This document shows positions 7,265 to 14,692 of a DNA stretch of 17,635 bases, piece by piece (position 1 is the stretch's first letter; the number at the start of each line of letters is the position of its first letter). Made by a program: the position numbers and the translations under genes. The notes beneath the pieces are model-generated. The model saw nothing but the letters and a program-made list of their open reading frames with translations, had not been told where the DNA came from and made no database searches. The stretch lies in the NCBI GenBank assembly GCA_963661325.1, contig CAVLBP010000046.1, forward strand, positions 1 through 17,635, given 5' to 3'. This stretch comes from Pararoseburia sp963661325 (GTDB lineage: Bacteria > Bacillota > Clostridia > Lachnospirales > Lachnospiraceae).

Positions 7265-8344
7265 CTATCGAACGATCGTGCCGCCTCCGGCAACATAATT
7301 TCCATCATAAAGGACAACTGCCTGCCCCGGTGTGACCGCGCGTACCGGTTCTTCAAAATCCAGCCGCATCTGTCCGTCTGCAAGCATTTTCACATGGCAC
7401 TTGGTTCCCTTGTGGGAATAACGGATCTTAGCAAGAAATTCCTGTCCGTCCAAAAATTCTGGCACAGCCATGCAGTTGATCTGGTCTGCGACCAGATGAT
7501 CCGTAAAGACATCGTCATCATCGCCCAGAACAACACGGTTATTTTTCGCATCGATCTCCTTGACAAAAATGCGCTTGCCAACGGAAACGCCAAGTCCCCT
7601 GCGCTGTCCGATCGTATAATGCGTAATGCCCTCATGCCTGCCTACGACTGTCCCGTCACTCAGGACAAAATCTCCCGGTCCCGGCACGCGATCCGGTGCT
7701 GCCTCATCAATAAAGGATGCATAGTCATTATCCGGTATAAAACAGATATCCTGACTGTCCTTTTTGTGCGCCACCGGAAGTCCCAGATCTTCCGCGATCT
7801 GCCGGATCTGATCCTTGTGATAGGCACCGACCGGCATCAGTGTATGCAACAGTTGTTCCTGGGTCAGGTTATAAAGCGCATAAGTCTGATCCTTGGCAGC
7901 CGTCACAGAGTTGGTGATCGCATATCTTCCATTGGGCAGTTGGGCAATCCTGGCATAATGACCGGTCGCGATATAATCGGCACCAATAGAGAGTGCACGG
8001 TCTAAAAGTGCCTCCCACTTGACATAGCGGTTGCAGGCATTGCAAGGATTGGGGGTACGCCCCTGTAAATATTCCTCCACGAAATAATCCATGACCTTAT
8101 GCTTGAACTCTGATTTGAAATTCATCACATAATAAGGAATCTCCAGCCTTGCAGCCACGCGTCTGGCGTCATCTACCGCAGAAAGCCCACAGCAGCCGCC
8201 ATTTTCCTCCTGCACAAATTCATCTTCATCCTGCCAGATCTGCATGGTCACGCCGATCACATCATAGCCCTGTTCTTTTAAAAGATATGCCGCCACGGAG
8301 GAGTCTACCCCTCCGGACATACCAACAACTACTTTTTGTTTCAA
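7265..8344 (-). CDS. mnmA: tRNA-specific 2-thiouridylase MnmA
   Basis: This 359-residue enzyme adds sulfur to uridine 34 of tRNA Lys, Glu and Gln, after activating the base with ATP. It shows the PP-loop GMSGGVDSS (8-16), TPNPCNACNRYVKW with Cys101, YIATGHYAR (124-132), and the catalytic Cys201 in KDSQDICFIP. The pair Cys101/Cys201 matches the Cys102/Cys199 pair of the E. coli enzyme. The C-terminal barrel ends in GQAVVLYDGNYVAGGG. The start is a TTG that directly follows the iscU stop (TAATTG); the next ATG would remove part of the first strand of the PP-loop domain. The Shine-Dalgarno AGAGGAA lies in the last codons of iscU. It is the third gene of iscS-iscU-mnmA, which fits sulfur flow from the desulfurase to tRNA. 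Confidence 0.96.
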   Translation of the reverse strand: MKQKVVVGMSGGVDSSVAAYLLKEQGYDVIGVTMQIWQDEDEFVQEENGGCCGLSAVDDARRVAARLEIPYYVMNFKSEFKHKVMDYFVEEYLQGRTPNPCNACNRYVKWEALLDRALSIGADYIATGHYARIAQLPNGRYAITNSVTAAKDQTYALYNLTQEQLLHTLMPVGAYHKDQIRQIAEDLGLPVAHKKDSQDICFIPDNDYASFIDEAAPDRVPGPGDFVLSDGTVVGRHEGITHYTIGQRRGLGVSVGKRIFVKEIDAKNNRVVLGDDDDVFTDHLVADQINCMAVPEFLDGQEFLAKIRYSHKGTKCHVKMLADGQMRLDFEEPVRAVTPGQAVVLYDGNYVAGGGTIVR

Positions 8345-8782
8345 TTAGTATTCTTCCTCTTCTTCCAGTTCCTCGATATCATTGACTGGTGGCTCCAAGC
8401 CCTCGATCTTGATGCCATTTTTCTGCGCATAATCCCAGAGTGCTGCATGAATAGCCTGCTCTGCCAAAAGGGAACAGTGAACCTTTACAGGTGGAAGTCC
8501 GTCCAGAGCCTCCATAACTGCCTTGTTGGTAACTTCCAAGGCTTCCTGCACTGTCTTTCCTGCAACGAGTTCGGTTGCCATACTGCTGGTTGCCACTGCT
8601 GCGCCACAGCCAAATGTCTTGAACTTTGCTTCTTTTATAATACCATTTTCGTCAATATCCAGATACATTCTCATGATATCGCCACACTTAGCGTTACCAA
8701 CCGTACCTACACCACTCGGATTTTCCATCTCTCCGACATTTCTTGGATTCTGAAAATGATCCATTACCTTTTCACTATACAT
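8345..8782 (-). CDS. iscU: Fe-S cluster assembly scaffold, IscU/NifU N-terminal type
   Basis: This 145-residue protein holds nascent iron-sulfur clusters. The three ligand cysteines are present: Cys33 in GNAKCGD (with the regulatory Asp35), Cys59 in TFGCGAA, and Cys103 in VHCSLLAE. Length and motifs fit a stand-alone IscU/NifU N-terminal domain rather than a zinc-binding SufU, which has an 18-21 residue insertion that is absent here. The C-terminus is unusual: a short acidic run of Glu residues ending in Tyr (about 137-145). ATG has a GGAGG box about 7 bases upstream. It lies 22 bases after iscS, and its stop abuts the mnmA start. Symbol use varies in Clostridia, where nifU is also common. 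Confidence 0.94.
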   Translation of the reverse strand: MYSEKVMDHFQNPRNVGEMENPSGVGTVGNAKCGDIMRMYLDIDENGIIKEAKFKTFGCGAAVATSSMATELVAGKTVQEALEVTNKAVMEALDGLPPVKVHCSLLAEQAIHAALWDYAQKNGIKIEGLEPPVNDIEELEEEEEY

Positions 8783-8805
8783 AATTTTTCCTCCGTTTTA
8801 AATAC

Positions 8806-9990
8806 TTATGACAAATGTTTTTTCGCATAGTCCTCATAAAGTGGTGACATACTGCGAAGTTTGGCAACAATTTCTTTCAAATGATCTACAACATAATCCA
8901 ACTGTTCCTTGGTGATCTCATCACTCAAAGTCAGACGAAGGGATCCGTGTGCGATCTCATGTGGCAGACCGATCGCCAGAAGGACATGGGACGGATCCAG
9001 GGATCCTGAGGTACATGCAGATCCTGATGATCCACAGATGCCAGCCATATCCAGCATGATCAGCATAGATTCGCCCTCGATAAAGCGGAAGCAGAAGTTG
9101 ATGTTGTTTGGCAGTCTCTTGACTCTGTGTCCGTTTAATTTTGCAAATGGGATCTCCTCTTCTACTCTTGCGATCAGGTAGTCACGAAGTTCGCTTTCCT
9201 TTTTGATACGCTCGTCCATGGTTGCCATAGCGATCTCTACCGCCTTGCCAAGTCCTACGATGCCCGGCACATTTTCCGTTCCTGCACGACGCTTTCTTTC
9301 CTGTGCGCCGCCATGGATAAAGGATTTTAATTTGAGTCCCTGACGAATGTAAAGGAAACCGATACCCTTTGGTCCGTTCAACTTGTGTCCGCTGGCACTC
9401 AGAAGGTCGATGTGCATCTTTTCCACATCGATCGGCACCTGTGCATATGCCTGTACAGCATCTGTATGGAATAAAATGCCATGTTCATGTGCAATGGCAC
9501 CAATCTCCTCGATCGGCTCGATGGTTCCGATCTCGTTGTTTGCAAACATCACAGAGATCAAAATAGTGTCCGGACGGATCGCCTTCTTGACATCCTCCGG
9601 TGAGACCAGACCATCCGCATCTACATCCAGATAGGTCACTTCATAGCCCTGCTGCTCCAGATAAGCACAGGTATGCAGGATAGCATGATGCTCAATCTTG
9701 GTCGTGATGATATGTTTGCCTTTATCTTTGTAAGCCTCTGCAACGCCCTTTAATGCCCAGTTGTCTGACTCACTACCGCCTGCGGTAAAATATATGTTGG
9801 AAGCCTTGGTGCCGATGGATGCCCCGATCGTCTCTCTGGCATCTTCGATCGCCTGCTTACACTTCTGTCCAAAATCATAAACGGCAGATGCATTGCCATA
9901 AATCTCTGTAAAATAAGGAAGCATCGCTTCCACAACTTCCGGTCTGACTTTTGTCGTAGCCGCATTGTCCAAATAAACAAATTCTTTCAT
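8806..9990 (-). CDS. iscS: Cysteine desulfurase (IscS/NifS class)
   Basis: This PLP enzyme of 394 residues takes sulfur from L-cysteine as a persulfide and passes it to IscU and MnmA. Numbered from the ATG at 9988-9990, it has YLDNAATT near the start, the PLP-stacking His101 in KIEHHAI, Asp177 in FHTDAVQA, the PLP-binding Lys203 in SASGHKLNGPKG, and the mobile-loop Cys326 in GSSGSACTSGSLDPSHVL. The loop type is that of group I desulfurases (IscS/NifS). A GTG three codons upstream is part of the GAGGTGA ribosome binding site, so the ATG is preferred. It heads the iscS-iscU-mnmA operon. No iscR, hscAB or fdx genes accompany it here. Confidence 0.96.
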   Translation of the reverse strand: MKEFVYLDNAATTKVRPEVVEAMLPYFTEIYGNASAVYDFGQKCKQAIEDARETIGASIGTKASNIYFTAGGSESDNWALKGVAEAYKDKGKHIITTKIEHHAILHTCAYLEQQGYEVTYLDVDADGLVSPEDVKKAIRPDTILISVMFANNEIGTIEPIEEIGAIAHEHGILFHTDAVQAYAQVPIDVEKMHIDLLSASGHKLNGPKGIGFLYIRQGLKLKSFIHGGAQERKRRAGTENVPGIVGLGKAVEIAMATMDERIKKESELRDYLIARVEEEIPFAKLNGHRVKRLPNNINFCFRFIEGESMLIMLDMAGICGSSGSACTSGSLDPSHVLLAIGLPHEIAHGSLRLTLSDEITKEQLDYVVDHLKEIVAKLRSMSPLYEDYAKKHLS

Positions 9991-10023
9991 AGTGTTCACC
10001 TCGTTTTATTTCCTACCCTTTTA

Positions 10024-10043
10024 CTAGGATATTGATATACTAG
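10024..10043. promoter_or_regulatory. Imperfect palindrome over the iscS -10 region (candidate operator)
   Basis: Two 9-base arms, CTAGGATAT and ATATACTAG, match as an inverted repeat at 8 of 9 positions with two bases between. The element covers the iscS -10 box and the likely start site, the usual place for a repressor. An Rrf2/IscR-type regulator would be a natural candidate, but no such gene is in the window and the site is not a known consensus to me. Confidence 0.45.
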
Positions 10044-10065
10044 CATTCCCATTTTGTTCTGTCAA
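10037..10065 (-). promoter_or_regulatory. Promoter of iscS-iscU-mnmA
   Basis: Consensus TTGACA (10060-10065), 17-base spacer, TAGTAT (10037-10042) with TG one base upstream (extended -10). Transcription would begin about 40 bases before the iscS start. Confidence 0.8.
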
Positions 10066-10078
10066 CCAAATTCTTACA

Positions 10079-10084
10079 TATAAT
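10079..10084 (+). promoter_or_regulatory. Candidate -10 box for the flippase gene
   Basis: Perfect TATAAT about 30 bases before the TTG start of the flippase gene. No good -35 lies at the right distance: the -35 region would be around 10055-10061, overlapping the -35 of the divergent iscS promoter. This suggests a weak or activator-dependent promoter. Confidence 0.45.
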
Positions 10085-10113
10085 GTTAAAAATGTTTTTG
10101 GGATGGAAATCTC

Positions 10114-11439
10114 TTGCGAAAAAATACTCACCCCGTCTATTCTGGTGCATTACTTCTTACAATTACCGGGCTTTTCTGCCGTCTTTTAGGCTTTTATTAT
10201 AAGATCTTTTTATCACGCGCCATCGGTGCAAAAGAACTGGGACTTTACCAACTGGCAATGCCCCTCTTAGCAGTAGGAATAGCCTTCGCCAACTCCGGCA
10301 TCCATACTGCCATCTCCCGCTTTGTCGCCAAAAGTGCCTCTGCCAAAGATAGCAGGGAAAAATCCTATCTGGCTGTAGGAATGCTCCTCTCCCTTGCCCT
10401 GAGTGCCATCTTTTGCATCCCCTGTCTGCTCTTTGCAAGGAGGATCGCGACCGGGATTTTTCATGAGCCATCCATAAAGACGCTGCTCTATCCACTCATC
10501 CTATGCATCCCCCTGGAATGCATCCATGGCTGTATCAACGGTTATTACTATGGTCTGCAAAAATCAAAGATCCCATCCATCGGACAATGCATTGAACAAG
10601 TGGTGCGCATCGGCAGCGTTATGGGCATCTACTATATCACCACACAAAGCGGTCTGATCTTTACCAAATTTCACGCCATGCTAGGACTTCTCCTAGGTGA
10701 GATTGCAGCGACTTTTTATTACCTGAGCCTCCTGTCTCTAAGTAAAAAGCAGATCAGGCAAAAATCAAACAGGCAGTTTGGCAGCACCTGTAAGGATCTT
10801 TTTTCCATGGCTTGTCCTCTGACCGCCACCCGCCTGCTCCTTACCGTCTTACATGGCATTGAGAATATCATGATCCCACTTTATCTGGTGCAATTCGGGC
10901 TGACCGACACCCAGTCCCTCAGCATCTACGGCATCTACAGCGGTATGGCTCTGCCCATGATCTTTTTCCCGACGGTTCTCTCCAACTCCATCGCGGTCAT
11001 GCTCCTGCCCTCGATCTCGCGTGCTAAGGAAGACGGCAGGGACTATTATATCCGCCATTCCATCACAGTCGGCTTTTTTCTCTGTATGTTCTTAGGCTTC
11101 GTATGCTCCTTTTTCTTTTATTTTTTCAGTCCCTTTATCGGGCAGAAAATATTTGCAAACGAAGTCGCCGGCATTTATATCCGCACCCTGTCCTGGTTGT
11201 GTCCATTCCTCTTTCTCGGCACGACCATGAACAGCATCTTAAACGGACTGGGCAATGTTAAAGATACCTTCTTTAACAGTATGACCGGTGCCCTGATCCG
11301 CCTTGCCTTTATCTTCTTTGGCATCCCGCTTTACGGCTTCCGTGCCTTTTTGCTCGGTGTCCTTTGCAGTCAGGTCGTATCCGCTTTCATGGCATACTTC
11401 CGCCTGCTTGCCATCACGGATGTAAAGAAGAATGCGTAA
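10114..11439 (+). CDS. SpoVB/MviN-like polysaccharide flippase (MOP superfamily membrane protein)
   Basis: This is a very hydrophobic protein of 441 residues with about 12 to 14 predicted membrane spans by eye. The N-terminal stretch GLFCRLLGFYYKIFLSRAIG and the following LGLYQLAMPLL are typical of the SpoVB/oligosaccharide flippase group in Firmicutes. These proteins are thought to move lipid-linked cell-wall or polysaccharide precursors across the membrane, and SpoVB itself acts in spore cortex formation. It is shorter than B. subtilis SpoVB (about 518 residues), so a sporulation role is not certain. The start is a TTG at 10114: no ATG or GTG fits this frame nearby, the alignment with family N-termini fits, and a weak GGATGG lies just upstream. 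It diverges from iscS. Its stop lies inside the terminator A-run of the convergent EAL gene. Confidence 0.82.
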   Translation: MRKNTHPVYSGALLLTITGLFCRLLGFYYKIFLSRAIGAKELGLYQLAMPLLAVGIAFANSGIHTAISRFVAKSASAKDSREKSYLAVGMLLSLALSAIFCIPCLLFARRIATGIFHEPSIKTLLYPLILCIPLECIHGCINGYYYGLQKSKIPSIGQCIEQVVRIGSVMGIYYITTQSGLIFTKFHAMLGLLLGEIAATFYYLSLLSLSKKQIRQKSNRQFGSTCKDLFSMACPLTATRLLLTVLHGIENIMIPLYLVQFGLTDTQSLSIYGIYSGMALPMIFFPTVLSNSIAVMLLPSISRAKEDGRDYYIRHSITVGFFLCMFLGFVCSFFFYFFSPFIGQKIFANEVAGIYIRTLSWLCPFLFLGTTMNSILNGLGNVKDTFFNSMTGALIRLAFIFFGIPLYGFRAFLLGVLCSQVVSAFMAYFRLLAITDVKKNA

Positions 11440-11473
11440 AAAAACCGTTGTAAGGCAACTTCCTTACAACGGT
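11438..11473 (-). terminator. Terminator after the EAL-domain gene
   Basis: Stem of 12 base pairs (11444-11455 with 11462-11473), six-base loop, followed on the minus strand by seven Ts. On the plus strand the trailing bases are not U-rich. The A-run overlaps the stop codon of the convergent flippase gene. Confidence 0.9.
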
Positions 11474-11513
11474 CCTAACTTCGATCTTTATCTTATGCTA
11501 TCTTTTGCGCTTT

Positions 11514-12794
11514 TTATGCATAAATATATTTCTTTTCAAAATCATCGATACAAAGTGGCTTGTCATACAAATATCCCTGGATGACATCACAACCGCAGGA
11601 GACGATCTTCTGTTTTTCTTCCTCGGTCTCTACCCCTTCGCACAAGACCTCAAACTCGATCTCCTTAAATGTATTGACCAGATTGGAAAGAATGGTCATC
11701 CCCATCTGATTTTGGATGGAATGTAAAACAAATCCTCGGTCGAACTTGATCACATTTGCAGGGACTCTTCCCAGCACATATAGGGAATTGTAGCCGGATC
11801 CAAAATCATCCAAGGCAATCCGATATCCCTTTTCCCGAAGATGGTTTAACTTTTCAATAATCATATCCGGATCCTCGACAAGAACAGTCTCCGTCAGTTC
11901 GAATTCTATGTATTGTTTGTCCAATCCCGCCTCTTCTACCAGACGATCCAGCAATTCAATGAAGCGATCCTCAATCAGATCCACCCGAGACAGATTCACT
12001 GAGATCGGAAAAAGGTCGTGCCCATCATTCTGCCACTTACAAAGAAGATCCACACATTTTACCAGAACCTGATAATCCAGTCTGGAAACAATCCCCGCCT
12101 GCTCTAAGATTGGCACATAGATTGCCGGTGACAAAATCTCGCCATCCTCGTCACAAAAACGCGACAGCGCCTCCGCACCGATGATACAGTCATTCTTGGC
12201 AGAACATTTTGGCTGTAAGTATACCTGAATCCCATCCGTATCGATCGCGTGCTCAAAATTCGGAATAATACTCGCCTTCTTTATGGATCTGCGACGCAGA
12301 TCTTCTGAATAAAAAGCCACCGTATTAGAATAACTATGCCGGATACTCCTACGCGCATAGCGGGCGTTGTCCTGAGCATAGATAAAACTGTCTCCCGGCT
12401 GCATGACATACAGACCGCACTCCACGTGGATCCTGACGCGGTCATAATGCTCACTGACTCTCTCTAAGAAGCGGTCTGCAATATCCTGATAAAAAGTCAA
12501 GATCTCCTCATCGCTATCCTCGCCCGCCTCACAGAGAACTAATAAATGATCCACATAGCTCATGCTTCCCAAAATACTCTTTTTGTTTTCCCGGCAAAAA
12601 TAATCCACCATAAGTGTGATCAGCCAGTCCCCTTTTTGTGTGCCGTAAATCTCATTAAAATATTTGAGGTTTCGCAGGTTAAAACTGGCAAGCACCGGCT
12701 TTTTCATCTCACCTACCACCTTGGATCCGAGCATCTTAAAACGCTCCAATGACGGCAATTCTTCCGTTTTGTGTTCTAAAATTTTATTTAACAT
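11514..12794 (-). CDS. EAL-domain cyclic-di-GMP phosphodiesterase with degenerate GGDEF domain
   Basis: The protein has 426 residues and no membrane segment. Residues about 30-165 resemble a GGDEF fold (ASFNLRNLKYFNEIYG; HVECGLYV; ARYARRS), but the GGDEF signature is replaced by MSYVDHLLVL, so it should not make c-di-GMP. Residues about 175-420 are an EAL domain with the catalytic set visible: Glu208 in AEALSRF, Asn267 in SVNLSR, Glu299 and Glu302 in ELTET, Asp329-Asp330 in DDFGSGY, Lys350 in IKFDRGF, Glu386 in EGVET and Gln406 in IQGYLYDKP. Cleavage of c-di-GMP to pGpG is therefore expected, and the GGDEF remnant may sense GTP or control dimer contact. The ATG has GGGAG about 10 bases upstream. 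It has its own promoter and terminator, so it is a single-gene unit after sigH. Confidence 0.88.
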   Translation of the reverse strand: MLNKILEHKTEELPSLERFKMLGSKVVGEMKKPVLASFNLRNLKYFNEIYGTQKGDWLITLMVDYFCRENKKSILGSMSYVDHLLVLCEAGEDSDEEILTFYQDIADRFLERVSEHYDRVRIHVECGLYVMQPGDSFIYAQDNARYARRSIRHSYSNTVAFYSEDLRRRSIKKASIIPNFEHAIDTDGIQVYLQPKCSAKNDCIIGAEALSRFCDEDGEILSPAIYVPILEQAGIVSRLDYQVLVKCVDLLCKWQNDGHDLFPISVNLSRVDLIEDRFIELLDRLVEEAGLDKQYIEFELTETVLVEDPDMIIEKLNHLREKGYRIALDDFGSGYNSLYVLGRVPANVIKFDRGFVLHSIQNQMGMTILSNLVNTFKEIEFEVLCEGVETEEEKQKIVSCGCDVIQGYLYDKPLCIDDFEKKYIYA

Positions 12795-12815
12795 TATTAA
12801 TTAACTCCCACATGA

Positions 12816-12844
12816 ATTCTATCATCAGTTGTCGCAAAGCGCAA
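12816..12844 (-). promoter_or_regulatory. Candidate promoter of the EAL-domain gene
   Basis: TTGCGC (12839-12844), 17-base spacer, TAGAAT (12816-12821) on the minus strand, immediately after the sigH terminator U-tract and about 20 bases before the start codon. Confidence 0.55.
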
Positions 12845-12845
12845 C

Positions 12846-12898
12846 AAAAAAATTCATCGCACCCCTGACATCATACATATTATGCCAAAATGCGACGA
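12846..12898 (-). terminator. Terminator overlapping the 3' end of sigH
   Basis: Long hairpin with 12-base arms (12854-12865 with 12887-12898), including about five G-U pairs, a loop of 21 bases, and seven Ts after the stem on the minus strand. The upstream arm encodes the last Arg-Arg-Ile codons of sigH, and the stop codon lies in the loop. The G-U content makes it weaker than the other terminators here. Confidence 0.65.
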
Positions 12899-13485
12899 AC
12901 TTTTTGTCGAATCCTCTGGATAGCGTTATCAATATTCTTTTCTGTCTTGTCCATCTTTACGGCGATCGTATGATAGTCCAGCCCCTGTACCATGTAAAAA
13001 AAGACTTCCAACTCCATCTTGCTCAGATTTTTGATGATCTGTTCTACAATCTGCTCTGTCTTTTCCGCATCGATCCATACATTTTCCGGATTCTGCACAT
13101 CATCCGCCAGGATATTCTCGATGATCTGGCGGTTTGGACTCTCCTCATCCTCCGTATCAAAGATCGACACATAGGAATTGAGTGGCTGGTTTTTCTTGCG
13201 GTCAGCCGCCTCGATCGCCTTGTAGATCTGCCGGCTGATGCAAAGTCTGGCAAAATGTGAAAAACTCACTTGCGTCTGCGGGTCATAATCCTGAATGGCC
13301 TTGAAAAGACCGACCATGCCCTCCTGCACGACATCCTGTTCCTCACTGCCCTTGATGAAAAATTTTTTGCCATAGGCAGAGACCACTTTTTGATATTTTT
13401 TGCACAGATGCTCCATGGCAGCAAAATCGCCTGCGCGATAAGCAGCCACCAGGGCTTCATCTGTCATTTCGTCATATCTGTCCAT
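12880..13485 (-). CDS. sigH: RNA polymerase sigma factor of the SigH (sigma-30) family
   Basis: This 201-residue sigma-70 family protein has region 2 at about 28-97 (DVVQEGMVGLFKAIQDY; FSHFARLCISRQIYKAI) and region 4 at about 145-200, with the helix-turn-helix end KNIDNAIQRIRQKV. The phrases QEGMVGL, LCISRQI, PLNSYVS and IDNAIQR match Bacillus SigH very closely. In spore-formers SigH drives early sporulation and transition-phase genes; in non-sporulating relatives its targets differ. The position after cysS-mrnC-rlmB is also that of Bacillus sigH, although the yacP gene usually between rlmB and sigH is missing. The ATG lies 8 bases after the rlmB stop with a close GGGGAG. A second ATG six codons in is possible. 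No promoter of its own was seen. Confidence 0.92.
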   Translation of the reverse strand: MDRYDEMTDEALVAAYRAGDFAAMEHLCKKYQKVVSAYGKKFFIKGSEEQDVVQEGMVGLFKAIQDYDPQTQVSFSHFARLCISRQIYKAIEAADRKKNQPLNSYVSIFDTEDEESPNRQIIENILADDVQNPENVWIDAEKTEQIVEQIIKNLSKMELEVFFYMVQGLDYHTIAVKMDKTEKNIDNAIQRIRQKVRRILA

Positions 13486-13493
13486 GGGCTCCC

Positions 13494-14243
13494 CTATTTT
13501 TTCAAAAGCCGCTGGCGCACGATCTCATACGTCAGCACGCCTGTTGCCACAGAAACATTCAGGGAGTCAATATCCCCTTTCATTGGGATGGATGCCACAA
13601 AATCGCAATGCTTTTTCACAAGGTCACTGACACCACTTCCCTCATTTCCCATCACAAGGCCGATCGGTCCTGTCAGATTCAGATCATACATAGCCTGACC
13701 ACCCATATCTGCGCAGACAAACCACATACCTTCCTGTTTGAGTGCCTCGATCGTCTGGGACAGATTAGTCACCTTTGCGACCGGTGTATAATTGATGGCT
13801 CCGGCACTTGCCTTTGCCACGGTTGCCGTAAGCCCGACCGCACGTCTTTTGGGAATCACAACCCCATGCGCACCTGCCAGATTTGCAGTACGGATGATGG
13901 CTCCCAGATTGTGAGGATCTTCCACATTATCCAAAAAGATCAAAAAAGGATCTTCGCCGGCATCTTTTGCCTTTTGTAACATATCGTCTATACTTGCATA
14001 GGTATAGGCTGCCGCATAGGCGATCACACCCTGATGCTTCCCGGTCTCGGAGATCTGATCCAGCCGCTCCTTTGTCACATAAGAAATGATCGTATCGTGT
14101 TTTTTTGCCTCTCTGTGGATCGTCTTGATCGGTCCGTCCATGCAGCCATCCAAGAGAAACAACTTGTCTATGGTCTTGCCTGAACGAAATGCCTCCAATA
14201 CGGCATTTCTTCCCTCTATCGTAAGGCTTTGTGTCTCTTCCAT
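13494..14243 (-). CDS. rlmB: 23S rRNA (guanosine-2'-O-)-methyltransferase RlmB (SpoU family)
   Basis: This 249-residue SpoU-type (trefoil-knot) methyltransferase should 2'-O-methylate a guanosine (Gm2251 in E. coli numbering) in the peptidyl-transferase region of 23S rRNA using S-adenosylmethionine. An N-terminal RNA-binding L30e-like domain (about 8-80) precedes the catalytic domain. Motif 1 is DNVEDPHNLGAIIRTA (105-120) with Asn112 and Arg118. Motif 2 is VMGNEGSGV with Glu201. Motif 3 is IPMKGDIDSLNVSVAT with Ser227 and Asn229. All key residues are present. The ATG has an AAAGGA box about 5 bases upstream and lies 17 bases after mrnC. The pairing with mrnC, another 23S rRNA maturation enzyme, supports the assignment. 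Confidence 0.95.
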   Translation of the reverse strand: MEETQSLTIEGRNAVLEAFRSGKTIDKLFLLDGCMDGPIKTIHREAKKHDTIISYVTKERLDQISETGKHQGVIAYAAAYTYASIDDMLQKAKDAGEDPFLIFLDNVEDPHNLGAIIRTANLAGAHGVVIPKRRAVGLTATVAKASAGAINYTPVAKVTNLSQTIEALKQEGMWFVCADMGGQAMYDLNLTGPIGLVMGNEGSGVSDLVKKHCDFVASIPMKGDIDSLNVSVATGVLTYEIVRQRLLKK

Positions 14244-14260
14244 TCTTTATCCTTTCCTGC

Positions 14261-14692
14261 TTATAATAAATGACAGCGTTCCAGCCCGATGCTGACCACT
14301 TCCATCATGCGCTCCATCTGATCCGTCAGATAGAGATAGCCCATCAATGCCTCAAATCCCGTAGCACTGCGGTAGTCCGTCACCGTTGCATTCTTTGCCA
14401 TGGTGTGGGACTTGGCATTGCGGCCTCTGCGGTAAACATCCTTTTCCGTATCCGTCAGCACATCCATCAATGCCTCTGCCATGATTGCCTGCGAATGTGC
14501 CTTGACGACATGGCTGGTCTTGTGATGCAGCTGGTTGACCGGCGTATTGCCCCTGCCAACCACAATGGAGCGGATGATCACATCAAAGATCCCGTCCCCG
14601 ATATAAGCCAGCGTCAGCGGCGAGTAGGTACGGATATCAACGTCAGCGATCGCAAATTTATCTTTGATCTCTTGATTTAGGCTTTTTTCCAT
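14261..14692 (-). CDS. mrnC: Mini-ribonuclease III
   Basis: This 143-residue protein is a single RNase III catalytic domain without the double-stranded RNA binding domain. Mini-III acts as a dimer and trims both ends of pre-23S rRNA in Bacillus. The signature is LAYIGDGIFDVIIR (28-41) with the metal-binding Asp33, RRGRNAK (88-94), and the second acidic site Glu114 in SATGFEALMGYLYL. The ATG overlaps the last 16 bases of cysS and is preceded by AAGGGG, so translation is probably coupled. The order cysS-mrnC-rlmB is the same as in Bacillus. Confidence 0.95.
   Translation of the reverse strand: MEKSLNQEIKDKFAIADVDIRTYSPLTLAYIGDGIFDVIIRSIVVGRGNTPVNQLHHKTSHVVKAHSQAIMAEALMDVLTDTEKDVYRRGRNAKSHTMAKNATVTDYRSATGFEALMGYLYLTDQMERMMEVVSIGLERCHLL

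Noticed and set aside
9991..9999. GTG start three codons upstream for iscS
   Set aside because: The GTG is part of the GAGGTGA ribosome binding site of the ATG at 9988-9990.
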